This document shows positions 8,681-20,542 of a stretch of DNA of 64,000 bases, one piece after another. The notes below the pieces were generated by a model, which was not told the origin of the DNA, ran no database searches, and saw only the letters and a list, made by a program, of their open reading frames with translations. Position 1 is the stretch's first letter. Every line of letters starts with the position of its first letter. Source of the stretch: Streptomyces griseus subsp. griseus (GTDB taxonomy: Bacteria > Actinomycetota > Actinomycetes > Streptomycetales > Streptomycetaceae); NCBI RefSeq assembly GCF_003610995.1, contig NZ_CP032543.1, positions 5,394,001-5,458,000 of the forward strand, read 5' to 3'. The translations under genes were made by a program, and so were the position numbers.

Positions 8681-8686
8681 TAGAAT
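8681..8686 (+). promoter_or_regulatory. -10 box of the cysteine desulfurase gene
   Basis: TAGAAT ends 10 bases before ATG 8697 and there is no ribosome binding site, so the message is probably leaderless or nearly so. No convincing -35 was seen. Confidence 0.5.
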
Positions 8687-8696
8687 CGGCCCCACC

Positions 8697-9866
8697 ATGG
8701 CCTACCTCGACCACGCCGCGACCACGCCGATGCTTCCCGAAGCGATCGAGGCGATGACCGCCCAGCTCTCCGTCACCGGCAACGCGTCCTCCCTGCACGC
8801 GGCCGGGCGCAGGGCCCGCCGCACCGTCGAGGAGTCCAGAGAAACCCTCGCCGACGCCCTCGGCGCCCGCCCCAGCGAGGTGGTGTTCACCTCCGGTGGC
8901 ACGGAGGCCGACAACCTCGCCGTCAAGGGCCTCTACTGGTCCCGCCGCGACGCCGACCCCCGCCGCACCCGCGTTCTCACCGGCCCCGTGGAACACCACG
9001 CCGTCCTGGACGCCGTCGACTGGCTCGCCGAGCACGAGGGCGCGACCGTCGACCACCTCCCGGTTGACCGCTACGGCCGGGTCCACCCCGAGGACCTTCG
9101 CGAGGCGATCCTCCGCAACCCCGACGATGTCGCGATGATCACCGTGATGTGGGCCAACAACGAGATCGGCACGATCATGCCGGTACGGGAACTGGCTTCG
9201 TCCGCCGCCGAGTTCGGGATCCCGATGCACGCCGACGCGGTGCAGGCCTTCGGTCAGCTGGAGGTCGGCTTCGCCGACTCCGGGCTGGCCGCGATGACGG
9301 TCAGCGGCCACAAGATCGGCGGCCCGTTCGGCATCGGCGCGCTGCTGCTGGGCCGCGACCACACCCCCGTACCCGTGCTGCACGGCGGCGGCCAGGAGCG
9401 GCACGTGCGCTCCGGCACCCTGGACGTGCCCGCCGTCGCCTCCTTCGCGGTCGCGGGACGGCTGGCCGCCGAGCGGCGCGAGCACTTCGCCCGGCGCGTC
9501 GGCGGGCTGCGCGACGACCTCGTCGCCGCCGTACGCCACGCCGTCCCGGACGCCGTCCTCGGCGGCGACCCGGACCCGGCCGGACGGCTCCCGGCCAACG
9601 CCCACTTCAGCTTCCCCGGCTGCGAGGGCGACTCCCTCCTCCTCCTGCTGGACGCCCAGGGCATCGAGTGCTCCACCGGCTCCGCCTGCACCGCCGGGAT
9701 CGCCCAGCCCAGCCACGTACTCCTGGCCACCGGCACCGATCCGGACCTGGCCCGGGGCACGCTGCGCTTCTCGCTCGGCCACACCTCCACCGAGGACGAC
9801 GTGAAGGCGCTGGCCCAGGCGATCGGCCCGGCGGTGGAGCGGGCACGGACGGCCGGGCTGAGCTGA
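8697..9866 (+). CDS. Cysteine desulfurase (IscS/NifS family)
   Basis: A 389-residue PLP enzyme of aminotransferase class V that removes sulfur from cysteine as a persulfide. It opens with YLDHAATTP, contains the PLP-lysine motif [14 protein letters not shown], an [13 protein letters not shown] segment, and the mobile-loop active-site cysteine in [13 protein letters not shown]. The gene lies just before mnmA (separated by an opposite-strand amidase), and the likely job is to supply sulfur for tRNA 2-thiouridine and perhaps Fe-S clusters. An in-frame start at 8628 exists, but ATG 8697 matches the family N-terminus and the -10 box. Confidence 0.93.
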   Translation: MAYLDHAATTPMLPEAIEAMTAQLSVTGNASSLHAAGRRARRTVEESRETLADALGARPSEVVFTSGGTEADNLAVKGLYWSRRDADPRRTRVLTGPVEHHAVLDAVDWLAEHEGATVDHLPVDRYGRVHPEDLREAILRNPDDVAMITVMWANNEIGTIMPVRELASSAAEFGIPMHADAVQAFGQLEVGFADSGLAAMTVSGHKIGGPFGIGALLLGRDHTPVPVLHGGGQERHVRSGTLDVPAVASFAVAGRLAAERREHFARRVGGLRDDLVAAVRHAVPDAVLGGDPDPAGRLPANAHFSFPGCEGDSLLLLLDAQGIECSTGSACTAGIAQPSHVLLATGTDPDLARGTLRFSLGHTSTEDDVKALAQAIGPAVERARTAGLS

Positions 9867-9873
9867 GGGCCGG

Positions 9874-10614
9874 CTACTCCGCCTTCGCCGGCACGGAGGC
9901 GGAGGGCGTGGGCGGTGCCGTCGCCGCCCGCCGTACCAGCTTCAGATAGCGGTCCCAGTCCCAGTGCGGCCCCGGGTCGGTGTGGTCGGTGCCGGGCACC
10001 TCCACATGCCCGATGATGTGCTCCCGGTCGATGGGTATGTCGTACCGCCCGCAGATCGACGCCGTGAGCCGCGCCGACGACTCGTACATCGCTCGGGTGA
10101 GGTCCTTGGGCCGGTCCACGAACCCCTCGTGCTCGATGCCGACGGCGCGTTCGTTGTACGAGCGGTTGCCCGCCTGGTACGCCACGTCCAGCTCGCGGAT
10201 CATCTGCACCACCCGCCCGTCCTGGCCCACGATGTAGTGCGTCGCGGCCCGGTGGGCGGGATCCTGGAAGACCCGTACCGCGCTGTCGAAGCTGCCCTGG
10301 GTGACATGGATGATCACGCGGTCGATCCGGAAGTCGTCCGGGCGGTCCGCCCGCCGCCAGTTCGCCTCGGAGGCCGCGACCCAGGTGGCGGCCGCGTAGT
10401 CCAGCTCACCGGCCTTGCGGGGCTTCTCCACGCCGGGCACCCGCCACCACGCCCGCCGCACCTCGTCGCGCGCGAGCACGGCGGCGGTGCCGGCCGCCAC
10501 CACCGCACCACCGCCGACCAGCAGCGCACGCCGGCTGACGCCGCCCGTGGCCTGCTTCCGCGACGACCCGCCCGAGGGCTTCTTCGACGCCCGGGTACTC
10601 CCGTTGTTCCCCAT
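9874..10614 (-). CDS. N-acetylmuramoyl-L-alanine amidase, Tat-exported
   Basis: A 246-residue peptidoglycan hydrolase. The N-terminus has a twin-arginine-type signal (SRRALLVGGGAVVAAGTAAVLA, residues 27-48). The amidase_2 domain follows: VIIHVTQGS with the first zinc His, THYIVGQDG, the NERAVGIEHEG segment, and IIGHVEVPGTDHTDPGPHW with the remaining zinc ligands. It cuts the bond between MurNAc and L-Ala of the stem peptide outside the membrane. The gene is convergent with the cysteine desulfurase (7 bases apart) and divergent from mnmA. Confidence 0.9.
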   Translation of the reverse strand: MGNNGSTRASKKPSGGSSRKQATGGVSRRALLVGGGAVVAAGTAAVLARDEVRRAWWRVPGVEKPRKAGELDYAAATWVAASEANWRRADRPDDFRIDRVIIHVTQGSFDSAVRVFQDPAHRAATHYIVGQDGRVVQMIRELDVAYQAGNRSYNERAVGIEHEGFVDRPKDLTRAMYESSARLTASICGRYDIPIDREHIIGHVEVPGTDHTDPGPHWDWDRYLKLVRRAATAPPTPSASVPAKAE

Positions 10615-10675
10615 GTGACCGTCAACGCATATCCGCGAGCGTTCGGTTCCCGGCGACCCGTACCCTGGAGGGGCT

Positions 10676-11809
10676 ATGACTCAGACCTCCCAGCCCCCCC
10701 TGCGTGTCCTCGCCGCGATGTCGGGCGGCGTGGACTCCGCCGTCGCCGCGGCCCGTGCCGCCGAGGCGGGCCACGACGTGACCGGTGTCCACCTCGCCCT
10801 GTCCGCCAACCCCCAGTCCTTCCGGACCGGGGCGCGCGGCTGCTGCACCATCGAGGACTCCCGGGATGCCCGCCGCGCGGCCGACGTCATCGGTATCCCG
10901 TTCTACGTCTGGGACCTCGCGGAACGTTTCCGCGAGGACGTCGTGGACGACTTCGTCGCGGAGTACGAGGCCGGGCGCACGCCCAACCCCTGCCTGCGCT
11001 GCAACGAGAAGATCAAGTTCGCCGCGCTGCTGGACAAGGCACTCGCCCTCGGCTTCGACGCCGTCTGCACCGGCCACTACGCCACGGTGGTGCTCGCCGA
11101 GGACGGCAGCCGCGAGCTGCACCGCGCCTCCGACATGGCCAAGGACCAGAGCTATGTGCTCGGCGTCCTGGACGAGAAGCAGCTCGCCCACGCCATGTTC
11201 CCGCTCGGCGACACCCTCACCACGAAGGACGAGATCCGCGCCGAGGCCGAGCGCCGGGGCCTGGCCGTCGCCAAGAAGCCCGACAGCCACGACATCTGCT
11301 TCATCGCCGACGGCGACACCCAGGGCTTCCTGGCGAACCGGCTCGGTGGCCCGGCCGAGGGCGACATCCTCGACGAGTCCGGTACGAAGCTGGGCACCCA
11401 CGACGGCGCGTTCGGCTTCACCATCGGCCAGCGCAAAGGCCTGAAGATCGGCCACCCCGCCCCCGACGGCAAGCCGCGCTACGTGCTGGACATCTCCCCG
11501 GTGAACAACACGGTCACCGTCGGCCCGGTCGAGGCCCTCGACGTCACGTCCCTGACCGCGATCAAGCCCCGCTGGTGCGGAACGCCCCCGTCCGGCCCGG
11601 GGACGTACACCGCGCAGCTCCGCGCCCACGGCGGCGAGACCGAGGTGACGGCCGAGCTGGTGGACGGCGAGCTGAACGTCACCTTCACCGAGCCGGTCCG
11701 GGGCGTGGCCCCCGGCCAGGCGGTCGTCCTGTACGACGGCACACGCGTGGTCGGCTCGGCCACCATCGCGACGACGGTGCGGCGCGAGCGGGTCACCTCG
11801 GGGGCCTGA
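10676..11809 (+). CDS. mnmA: tRNA-specific 2-thiouridylase MnmA
   Basis: A 377-residue enzyme that thiolates U34 of tRNA for Glu, Gln and Lys. The PP-loop SGGVDS is at residues 16-21. The nucleophile Cys109 sits in LRCNEKIKF, and the persulfide-accepting Cys208 in DSHDICFI. The C-terminal part has [20 protein letters not shown], typical of the tRNA-binding region. GGAGGGG precedes ATG 10676. It probably works with the cysteine desulfurase encoded at 8697. Length and all key residues are normal. Confidence 0.95.
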   Translation: MTQTSQPPLRVLAAMSGGVDSAVAAARAAEAGHDVTGVHLALSANPQSFRTGARGCCTIEDSRDARRAADVIGIPFYVWDLAERFREDVVDDFVAEYEAGRTPNPCLRCNEKIKFAALLDKALALGFDAVCTGHYATVVLAEDGSRELHRASDMAKDQSYVLGVLDEKQLAHAMFPLGDTLTTKDEIRAEAERRGLAVAKKPDSHDICFIADGDTQGFLANRLGGPAEGDILDESGTKLGTHDGAFGFTIGQRKGLKIGHPAPDGKPRYVLDISPVNNTVTVGPVEALDVTSLTAIKPRWCGTPPSGPGTYTAQLRAHGGETEVTAELVDGELNVTFTEPVRGVAPGQAVVLYDGTRVVGSATIATTVRRERVTSGA

Positions 11810-11818
11810 CGCCCCGGC

Positions 11819-12619
11819 TCACGACGCCTGGCGTACGTACGCGTCCCGGGCGAAGAAGTCCGCCAGCACCGGGGCCAGCACCTGGGGCGCCACCTCGCGC
11901 ATCTGGCCCGTCAGCGTGCGGTGCCGGGCACGCGGCAGGGCCTCGGCGAGGGTCCGGGTGGACGCCCGGGCCCGGGCCGAGCTGAAGCCGCCGCAGACCA
12001 CCAGCGTGCGGGCGGTAACGGCGGCGAACCGCTCCGCCGGGACCGCCCCGTCGCCCAGCACCGCGTCGTCGTACACCAGGGTGTGCGCCAGTGCCTCCAG
12101 GCCCGGCCACAGGGGCGCGCGCCGCATCCGGGCCACGGTCGCCGGGTCGACGCCCGTCGCCGTGAGGAACAGCTCCACCGCCCCGGCCCGGTCCCCGGCC
12201 GCCAGCAGCCGGTGCAGCCGCTCCGTGCAGCGGGCCTTGAAGCGGAGGCCGGAGGCGCCGGGGGTGTAGGGCGGTTCGTAGACGGCGAGCAGCTCGACGG
12301 GGAGCCCGGCGGCGGCCGCCTCCAGGGCCAGCGCCCCGCCGGAGGACATCCCGAAGACCGAGGCGCCGGGTCCCACCGCCCGTACGACAGCGCTCAGGTC
12401 CTCGATCTCCCGGCGCACCTCACCGCCCCCGGCGTCCCCGCTGGCGCCGCGCCCCCGGCGGTCGTAGGTGACCACGGTGAAGCGCGGCGCCAGCAGGGCG
12501 GCCAGGGGCGCGTCGGTCGCCGCGGTGCCCAGTGCCCCGCCGACGAGCACCAGCGGTGGCCCCTCACCCCGGCGGCGGCAGGCGATCGGCGTGGAGTCCG
12601 CGGAGAGAATCCTGTCCAT
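11819..12619 (-). CDS. Alpha/beta hydrolase
   Basis: A 266-residue alpha/beta hydrolase. It has the oxyanion region LVLVGGALGT, the turn YDRRGRGASGD, and the nucleophile elbow GMSSG (Ser near residue 96). The acid and His are less sure; the C-terminal HRTLTGQMREVAP is the likely His region. Substrate unknown. The gene is convergent with mnmA (9 bases between stops) and lies head to tail with the DUF427 gene, also on the minus strand. Confidence 0.85.
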   Translation of the reverse strand: MDRILSADSTPIACRRRGEGPPLVLVGGALGTAATDAPLAALLAPRFTVVTYDRRGRGASGDAGGGEVRREIEDLSAVVRAVGPGASVFGMSSGGALALEAAAAGLPVELLAVYEPPYTPGASGLRFKARCTERLHRLLAAGDRAGAVELFLTATGVDPATVARMRRAPLWPGLEALAHTLVYDDAVLGDGAVPAERFAAVTARTLVVCGGFSSARARASTRTLAEALPRARHRTLTGQMREVAPQVLAPVLADFFARDAYVRQAS

Positions 12620-12664
12620 GGGAGGGGAGACCGGGGCAGCTCCGAGAACTCATCGCTCCGGCGG

Positions 12665-12681
12665 AAAAAAACCTCGCGAGG
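12665..12681 (-). terminator. Possible terminator after the DUF427 gene
   Basis: Read on the minus strand, the palindrome CCTCGCGAGG (12672-12681) is followed by seven T (12671-12665), 14 bases after the DUF427 stop. The stem is very tight, so this is tentative. Confidence 0.4.
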
Positions 12682-12694
12682 AGCGGGCCGCCGG

Positions 12695-13030
12695 TCAGTC
12701 GGCCACCGGCTCCGTCTCGTAGAAGCAGAAGTGGTCCTGGATCGCGGCGACTTCGGGCTTCGGCTCCGGGTAGGCCCAGACGAGGTCGGCGGCGCCGGGC
12801 AGCGACCAGTAGGAGGCGTCCCCCTTGAACGGGCAGTGGGTGGTGGTGTCCGACGGGGTGAGCAGCTCGGTGCGCACGTCCTCCGGCGGCAGGTAGTAGC
12901 GGTCCGGACAGCCCGTCTCGCGCAGGATGAGGGGGCGGCGGCTCTCGGCCAGCACCTGGCCCTCGTGCACCGCCCTGACGTGCACGGTGCCCGGCTCGAC
13001 GGTGATGTGGTGTCCTCGGGTGGAAGTCAT
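12695..13030 (-). CDS. DUF427 domain-containing protein
   Basis: A 111-residue protein with the compact all-beta DUF427 pattern: GTVHVRAVHEGQVLAES, RYYLPPEDV, the THCPFKGDASYWSL motif, and a C-terminal VAWYPEPK-like stretch (LVWAYPEPKPE). The function of this family is not established. I start it at 13030 because AAAGAGG is just upstream; earlier in-frame starts would add residues that do not fit the family. It is divergent from the LOG-family gene at 13167. Confidence 0.85.
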   Translation of the reverse strand: MTSTRGHHITVEPGTVHVRAVHEGQVLAESRRPLILRETGCPDRYYLPPEDVRTELLTPSDTTTHCPFKGDASYWSLPGAADLVWAYPEPKPEVAAIQDHFCFYETEPVAD

Positions 13031-13154
13031 GCCTCTTTCAGCGGCGTACGGGGCGGGAATCTTCCCCACCCGCCGGACCGTGACCGGAACGGGGGACTGT
13101 TCGACTCCCACCGGGGGTGTCCGAGCCCCATGGGGGAGTGTCCGAGCCGGGTCG

Positions 13155-13160
13155 TACGGT
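13155..13160 (+). promoter_or_regulatory. -10 box of the LOG-family gene
   Basis: TACGGT ends 6 bases before ATG 13167, with no ribosome binding site between: the leaderless pattern. Confidence 0.4.
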
Positions 13161-13166
13161 GGCTCC

Positions 13167-13706
13167 ATGAACATCTGCGTCTTCCTCTCCGCCGCCGACC
13201 TCGACGACCGCTACACCGTGCCCGCCCGCGAATTCGCCGAGCTGCTCGGCCGAGGCGGGCACACCCTGGTCTGGGGCGGGTCGGACAGGGGGCTGATGAA
13301 GGTCGTCGCGGACGGGGTGCAGGCGGCGGGCGGCCGGCTGGTCGGGGTCTCGGTGGAGTTCCTGGCCGCGAGTGCCCGGACGAACGCGGACGAGATGGTG
13401 ATCGCCCGCGACCTCGCCGAGCGCAAGGCCCTCCTGCTGGAGAAGTCGGACGCGATCGTGATCATGGTGGGCGGGACCGGGACGCTGGATGAGGCCACCG
13501 AGATCCTGGAGCTGAAGAAGCACGGCAGGCACACCAAGCCGGTCGTCCTGCTCAACACGGCGGGCTTCTACGACGGGCTGCGCGAGCAGTTCCAGCGGAT
13601 GGAGGACGAGGGGTTCCTCCCGCTGCCCCTGACCGAGCTGGTCTTCTTCGCCGAGGACGGCGTGGGCGCGCTGGCATATCTGGAGGAGTCCGCCGGTCTC
13701 CAGTAG
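13167..13706 (+). CDS. LOG family / TIGR00730 Rossmann-fold protein
   Basis: A 179-residue protein of the lysine decarboxylase-like LOG family, whose members release cytokinin-type bases from nucleoside 5'-monophosphates. Family features include GHTLVWGGSDRGLMKVVADGV (usually GG-x-x-GLMG) and the region IIMVGGTGTLDEATE. The family active-site motif is PGG-x-GT-x-x-E; here the first Pro is Val and the rest is kept (Gly, Gly, Gly, Thr and the Glu). Activity may be preserved or altered. ATG 13167 fits the family start. Confidence 0.8.
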   Translation: MNICVFLSAADLDDRYTVPAREFAELLGRGGHTLVWGGSDRGLMKVVADGVQAAGGRLVGVSVEFLAASARTNADEMVIARDLAERKALLLEKSDAIVIMVGGTGTLDEATEILELKKHGRHTKPVVLLNTAGFYDGLREQFQRMEDEGFLPLPLTELVFFAEDGVGALAYLEESAGLQ

Positions 13707-13717
13707 GGGGCCGGATC

Positions 13718-13723
13718 TAGGAT
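13718..13723 (+). promoter_or_regulatory. -10 box of the SDR gene
   Basis: TAGGAT ends 6 bases before ATG 13730 with no ribosome binding site; this supports a leaderless transcript. Confidence 0.5.
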
Positions 13724-13729
13724 CGCCCC

Positions 13730-14419
13730 ATGCCTACCCACCTCATCACCGGCGCCGGCTCCGGCATCGGGGCCGCTGTCGCCCGCCGCCTCCTGGAGCG
13801 CGGCGACGACCTCGTGCTGCTCGCCCGTGACGCCGGCCGTGCCAAGGAGTTCGCCGACCGCTACCCGGGCGCGCGGACCCTCGTCGGCGACCTCTCCAAC
13901 CCCGACCGGCTCTCGTGGGCGTTCGGGCAGCAGACCGTGCCCGAGCGGATCGACACGCTGCTCCACGTCGCGGGCGTCGTCGAACTCGGCACGGTCGGCG
14001 AACTCACCCCCAAGGCCTGGCACTTCCAGCTCAACGCCAACCTCATCGCCCCCGCCGAGATCACCCGCCTCCTCATCCCGCAGCTCCGCGCCGCCCAGGG
14101 CCACGTCCTCTTCGTGAACTCCGGCGCCGGGCTCGCCGCCCACGCCGGGTGGAGCGCGTACGCCGCGAGCAAGCACGGCCTCAAGGCGCTCGCCGACTCG
14201 CTGCGCCACGAGGAGCACGGCAACGGGGTGCGGGTCACCAGCGTCTACCCCGGGCGCACCGCCAGCCCCATGCAGGCCAAGGTGCACCAGCAGGAGGGCA
14301 AGGAGTACGAAGCGGAGCGCTGGATCGACCCCGAGTCGGTGGCCACCACGATCCTGATGGCGATCGACCTGCCGCGCGACGCCGAGGTGAACGACCTCAC
14401 CGTGCGCCCGGGCCGCTGA
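13730..14419 (+). CDS. Short-chain dehydrogenase/reductase (SDR)
   Basis: A 229-residue classical SDR. The cofactor motif TGAGSGIG is at residues 7-14; the structural Asn-Ala-Gly equivalent is HVAGVVELG; the catalytic Ser is in FVNSGAG and Tyr/Lys in YAASKHG. The C-terminus has VTSVYPGRTASPM, close to the YPG-x-T pattern. It is likely an NAD(P)H-dependent oxidoreductase of unknown substrate. The end of the gene is duplicated in tandem just downstream. Confidence 0.9.
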   Translation: MPTHLITGAGSGIGAAVARRLLERGDDLVLLARDAGRAKEFADRYPGARTLVGDLSNPDRLSWAFGQQTVPERIDTLLHVAGVVELGTVGELTPKAWHFQLNANLIAPAEITRLLIPQLRAAQGHVLFVNSGAGLAAHAGWSAYAASKHGLKALADSLRHEEHGNGVRVTSVYPGRTASPMQAKVHQQEGKEYEAERWIDPESVATTILMAIDLPRDAEVNDLTVRPGR

Positions 14420-14518
14420 CGCACACCCCCCTCCCGGGCTGAAGCTCACCGTGCGCCCGGGCCGCTGACGCACACCCCCTCCCGGGCTGAAGCTCACCGT
14501 GCGCCCGGGGCGCTGAAG
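14396..14518. repeat. Tandem repeat (about 2.5 x 48-49 bp) across the SDR stop codon
   Basis: Copy 1 (14396-14444, 49 bases), copy 2 (14445-14492, 48 bases, one fewer C) and a partial copy 3 (14493-14518) are nearly identical. Copy 1 includes the last codons and stop of the SDR gene, so its final codons and TGA recur after the real end. It looks like local slippage or duplication. No function is evident, though each unit could form a short hairpin. Confidence 0.85.
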
Positions 14519-14549
14519 CCCGGTCGCGTGGGTGCCCCACCCGGGACCG

Positions 14550-14555
14550 TAGGCT
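14550..14555 (+). promoter_or_regulatory. -10 box of the methionine-synthase-like gene
   Basis: TAGGCT ends 6 bases before GTG 14562 with no ribosome binding site; leaderless pattern. Confidence 0.5.
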
Positions 14556-14561
14556 TCCGGG

Positions 14562-17863
<3,302 letters not shown>

Positions 17864-18277
17864 GCCGCCCGTCCCGTTCCGCAGGCCGCGCCGCATGCGG
17901 CTCACGGATCGGACGGACACCACCCGCGCCCCGCGCGCCACACCCGGACACCCCGTGTTCGCCTGATCGAGACGACTTCGATACGCGGCCCCGGCGTGGC
18001 GCGCCCCCGGTGGGGAAGAAAGGGGACAGAGGGGCGAAGAAGGGTCGGCCGGACCCCGAACGGCCCACCGGCATCACCCGTTCGGCGCATAGCAGATGGT
18101 GACGGGCCGTCGGTTCGCCTTCGGCAAGAGCTGTAGAGCGCTGCCCCTGGAAGCTCTTCGCGGCCTACTGTTGAGGGGTAGCGCCTGCCGTGCACCGGCC
18201 GCCCGTCCGGGGCCGTGCGAGCAAGGGAGCGGGGGCCACCGAGGGACTTCGGCACCGCCGGCTGTGAGAGGGACGGA
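17864..18277. other. Intergenic region before the GGDEF-EAL gene
   Basis: This 414-base stretch has no supportable gene. It contains a 12-base perfect palindrome GCCGCATGCGGC (17890-17901), an inverted repeat AAGAGCT (18126-18132) / AGCTCTT (18152-18158), and a -10-like TACTGT (18166-18171). A transcript from the latter would have a leader of about 100 bases. The region is somewhat less GC-biased than the flanking genes. Confidence 0.5.
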
Positions 18278-20428
18278 ATGAAACCGACCGAGAGCGCCGC
18301 CCCGGTGTCGCGGCTGCAAGGTTTCGTCGGCCTCACCTCCCCCGTGGGCGCCGCCGTCATAGCGATCGCGGCGTTACTGCTGGCGGCGGGCTTCTACCGG
18401 ACGGTCCAGGACGGCCAGGCCCTCTTCCCGGACGGTGCCGTGGGCTGGTCGCTCGCCGTGCTCACCGGGATCATCGTCGGCCACCTGGTCGCGCTCGGCC
18501 GCGACCGCTGGTGGGGCGGCACCGGCTCCGGGGCCGCCCTGACCCTCGCCGTGCTGCTGCTCTACGGCTGGCTGCCCGCCGGACTGGTCAGCCTGGTCGT
18601 CGTGGTGCTCGTCGGGAGCGCTCGCAGACACCGCTGGTGGCAGGGGCTCCTGCACGGCGCGGTGGACATCCTCGGCATCGCGGCGGCGGCGCTCGTGCTG
18701 GCCGCGTTCGGTGTGGTCCCGACCGTGGAGCGGCCCTGGCTGCCCCTCGACTGGTCCATCGCCGCCGTACCGGAACTGCTCCTGACGGCGTCCACGTACC
18801 TCCTCGTCACCCGGGTCCTCCTGTGGTACGCGGGGGCCCCGCAGAACGGCGGGCTGCCGACCATCGCCCGCACCGCCCTGCTGCGTCAGGGACTCGTCGC
18901 CGTCGCCCTGCTCGGCCTCGCCCCGCTGATCTGCGTCGTCGCGATGTCCATGCCCGTCGTGCTGCCGCTCTTCGCGGTCCCGCTGATCGCCCTGGACTCC
19001 ACGCTCTGGATCGCCCGCGCCCGCGCCGAGGAGCAGCTGCGGGACCCGCTGACCGGGCTGCCCAACCGCCAGTGGCTGCTGGAGCGGACCTGGTCGGCGC
19101 TGGAGGACGCCGAGAGCGTGGGCACCAGGTCGGGCCTCGTCCTGATCGACCTGGACCGCTTCCGCGCCGTCAACGACACCCTCGGCCACCTCGCCGGGGA
19201 CCGGCTGCTCCTCCAGATAGCGGAACGCCTGCGCCTGGCCCTGCCGCCCGGCGCGGAGGCGGCCCGGCTCGGCGGCGACGAGTTCGCCGTACTGCTGCCG
19301 CAGGCCGACTCGACCACCAGCGCCCAACGGGTCGCCCGCCACCTGGTCGCCGAGCTCTCCTCGCCCCTCGACCTGGACGGTCTGGTCCTCGTGCTGGAGG
19401 CCAGCGCCGGGGTCGCCGTCTACCCGGACCACGCGCTGGACGCCGAAGGGCTGCTGCGCCGCGCGGACGTCGCGATGTACCAGGCCAAGCGCGACCGTAC
19501 GGGCGTGGAGGTCTACGAGTCGAAGCGGGACAGCAACACCCCCGACCGGCTCGGGCTGCTGGGCGATCTGCGCCGGGCGCTGGACGCGGGCGACGTCGAG
19601 TTGCACTACCAGCCCAAGGTCCGCTTCGACGGGCAGGTCGCCGGTCTGGAGGCGCTGGTGCGCTGGGTGCACCCGGAGCGGGGGAGGGTCCCTCCGGACG
19701 AGTTCATCGCCATCGCGGAGTCCTCGGGGCTGATGCCGCACCTCACGGAGTACGTCCTGGAGACGGCGCTCGCGCAGGTCGCCCGGTGGCGGGCGCAGGG
19801 CCTGTTCGTGCCGGTCGCGGTCAACGTCTCGCCGCGCGATGTGCACACCCCCGGCTTCGCGGGCGGGGTCGCCGCCCGGCTCGCCCGGCACGGCGTCCCG
19901 GCCGCGGCGCTCCAGCTGGAGATCACCGAGCACGTCCTGCTGGAGGACCCGCAGCGGGCCGCCGACACCCTGGCCGGGCTGACCGCGCACGGCGTGAAGA
20001 TGTCCCTGGACGACTTCGGTACGGGGTACTCCTCCCTCGTACATCTGCGCAGGCTGCCGGTGAGCGAGCTGAAGATCGACCGCTCCTTCGTGGCCCGGCT
20101 CGCCGTCGACCACGAGGACGCGGAGATCGTCCGCTGCACGATCGACCTGGCCCACTCGCTGGGTCTCGTGGTCGTCGCCGAGGGGGTCGAGGACGACGAG
20201 ACCTGGGAGCGGCTGCGCGATCTGCGGTGCGACGCGGTGCAGGGCTGGCTGGTGGCGGCCGCGATGCCGCCCCAGGAGACGACGGCCTGGCTCCGGGCGC
20301 GTGGCGAGCACGGCTGGCGCCGCCCCGCCGAGCTGGCGGCCCAGGCGGCCGCGGCGGCGAACGGCAAGTCGGACGCCGAGCAGCGCCAGCCCCAGGGGCG
20401 TACGGTCTCGGGCCCGGCGACGGCCTGA
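18278..20428 (+). CDS. rmdB: Membrane GGDEF-EAL c-di-GMP protein (RmdB-like)
   Basis: A 716-residue protein with about eight N-terminal membrane helices (residues ~25-245), a GGDEF domain (intact GGDEF at 332-336, DLDRF at 291-295) and an EAL domain (EAL at 458-460). The EAL catalytic residues look complete: Asn516, Glu549, Asp578-Asp579 in LDDFGTGYSS, Lys599, and Glu635 in AEGVED. It should therefore break down c-di-GMP, and may also make or sense it through GGDEF. Position next to ligA and upstream of gatC matches S. coelicolor RmdB, a phosphodiesterase that affects development. Codon 33 is TTA (18374-18376), so translation may need the bldA tRNA. GAGAGGGAC precedes ATG 18278. Confidence 0.85.
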   Translation: MKPTESAAPVSRLQGFVGLTSPVGAAVIAIAALLLAAGFYRTVQDGQALFPDGAVGWSLAVLTGIIVGHLVALGRDRWWGGTGSGAALTLAVLLLYGWLPAGLVSLVVVVLVGSARRHRWWQGLLHGAVDILGIAAAALVLAAFGVVPTVERPWLPLDWSIAAVPELLLTASTYLLVTRVLLWYAGAPQNGGLPTIARTALLRQGLVAVALLGLAPLICVVAMSMPVVLPLFAVPLIALDSTLWIARARAEEQLRDPLTGLPNRQWLLERTWSALEDAESVGTRSGLVLIDLDRFRAVNDTLGHLAGDRLLLQIAERLRLALPPGAEAARLGGDEFAVLLPQADSTTSAQRVARHLVAELSSPLDLDGLVLVLEASAGVAVYPDHALDAEGLLRRADVAMYQAKRDRTGVEVYESKRDSNTPDRLGLLGDLRRALDAGDVELHYQPKVRFDGQVAGLEALVRWVHPERGRVPPDEFIAIAESSGLMPHLTEYVLETALAQVARWRAQGLFVPVAVNVSPRDVHTPGFAGGVAARLARHGVPAAALQLEITEHVLLEDPQRAADTLAGLTAHGVKMSLDDFGTGYSSLVHLRRLPVSELKIDRSFVARLAVDHEDAEIVRCTIDLAHSLGLVVVAEGVEDDETWERLRDLRCDAVQGWLVAAAMPPQETTAWLRARGEHGWRRPAELAAQAAAAANGKSDAEQRQPQGRTVSGPATA

Positions 20429-20491
20429 GCCACCCGCGTACCCCCGCCCCGCGTCCCCGGGCCCGTACCGAAACCGTCCGAAAGGGGTGGG

Positions 20492-20522
20492 CCGGTCGGG
20501 GTGGGGTACCCGCCCCGACCGG
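20492..20522 (+). terminator. Terminator hairpin after the GGDEF-EAL gene
   Basis: Two 14-base arms (20492-20505 and 20509-20522) pair with one G-U wobble around a 3-base loop. There is no T-run. It lies 63 bases after the stop. Confidence 0.7.
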
Positions 20523-20528
20523 ACCCCA

Positions 20529-20534
20529 TAGGAT
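20529..20534 (+). promoter_or_regulatory. Candidate -10 box of the gatCAB operon
   Basis: TAGGAT lies just after the terminator hairpin. If used, transcription begins near 20541, right at the base of the leader structure, giving a leader of about 206 bases before gatC. Confidence 0.4.
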
Positions 20535-20542
20535 TGGGGGCC

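Noticed and set aside
8628..8696. Upstream in-frame start of the cysteine desulfurase
   Set aside because: It would add 23 Arg/Pro-rich residues before the conserved YLDHAATTP start and would place the -10 box inside the gene.
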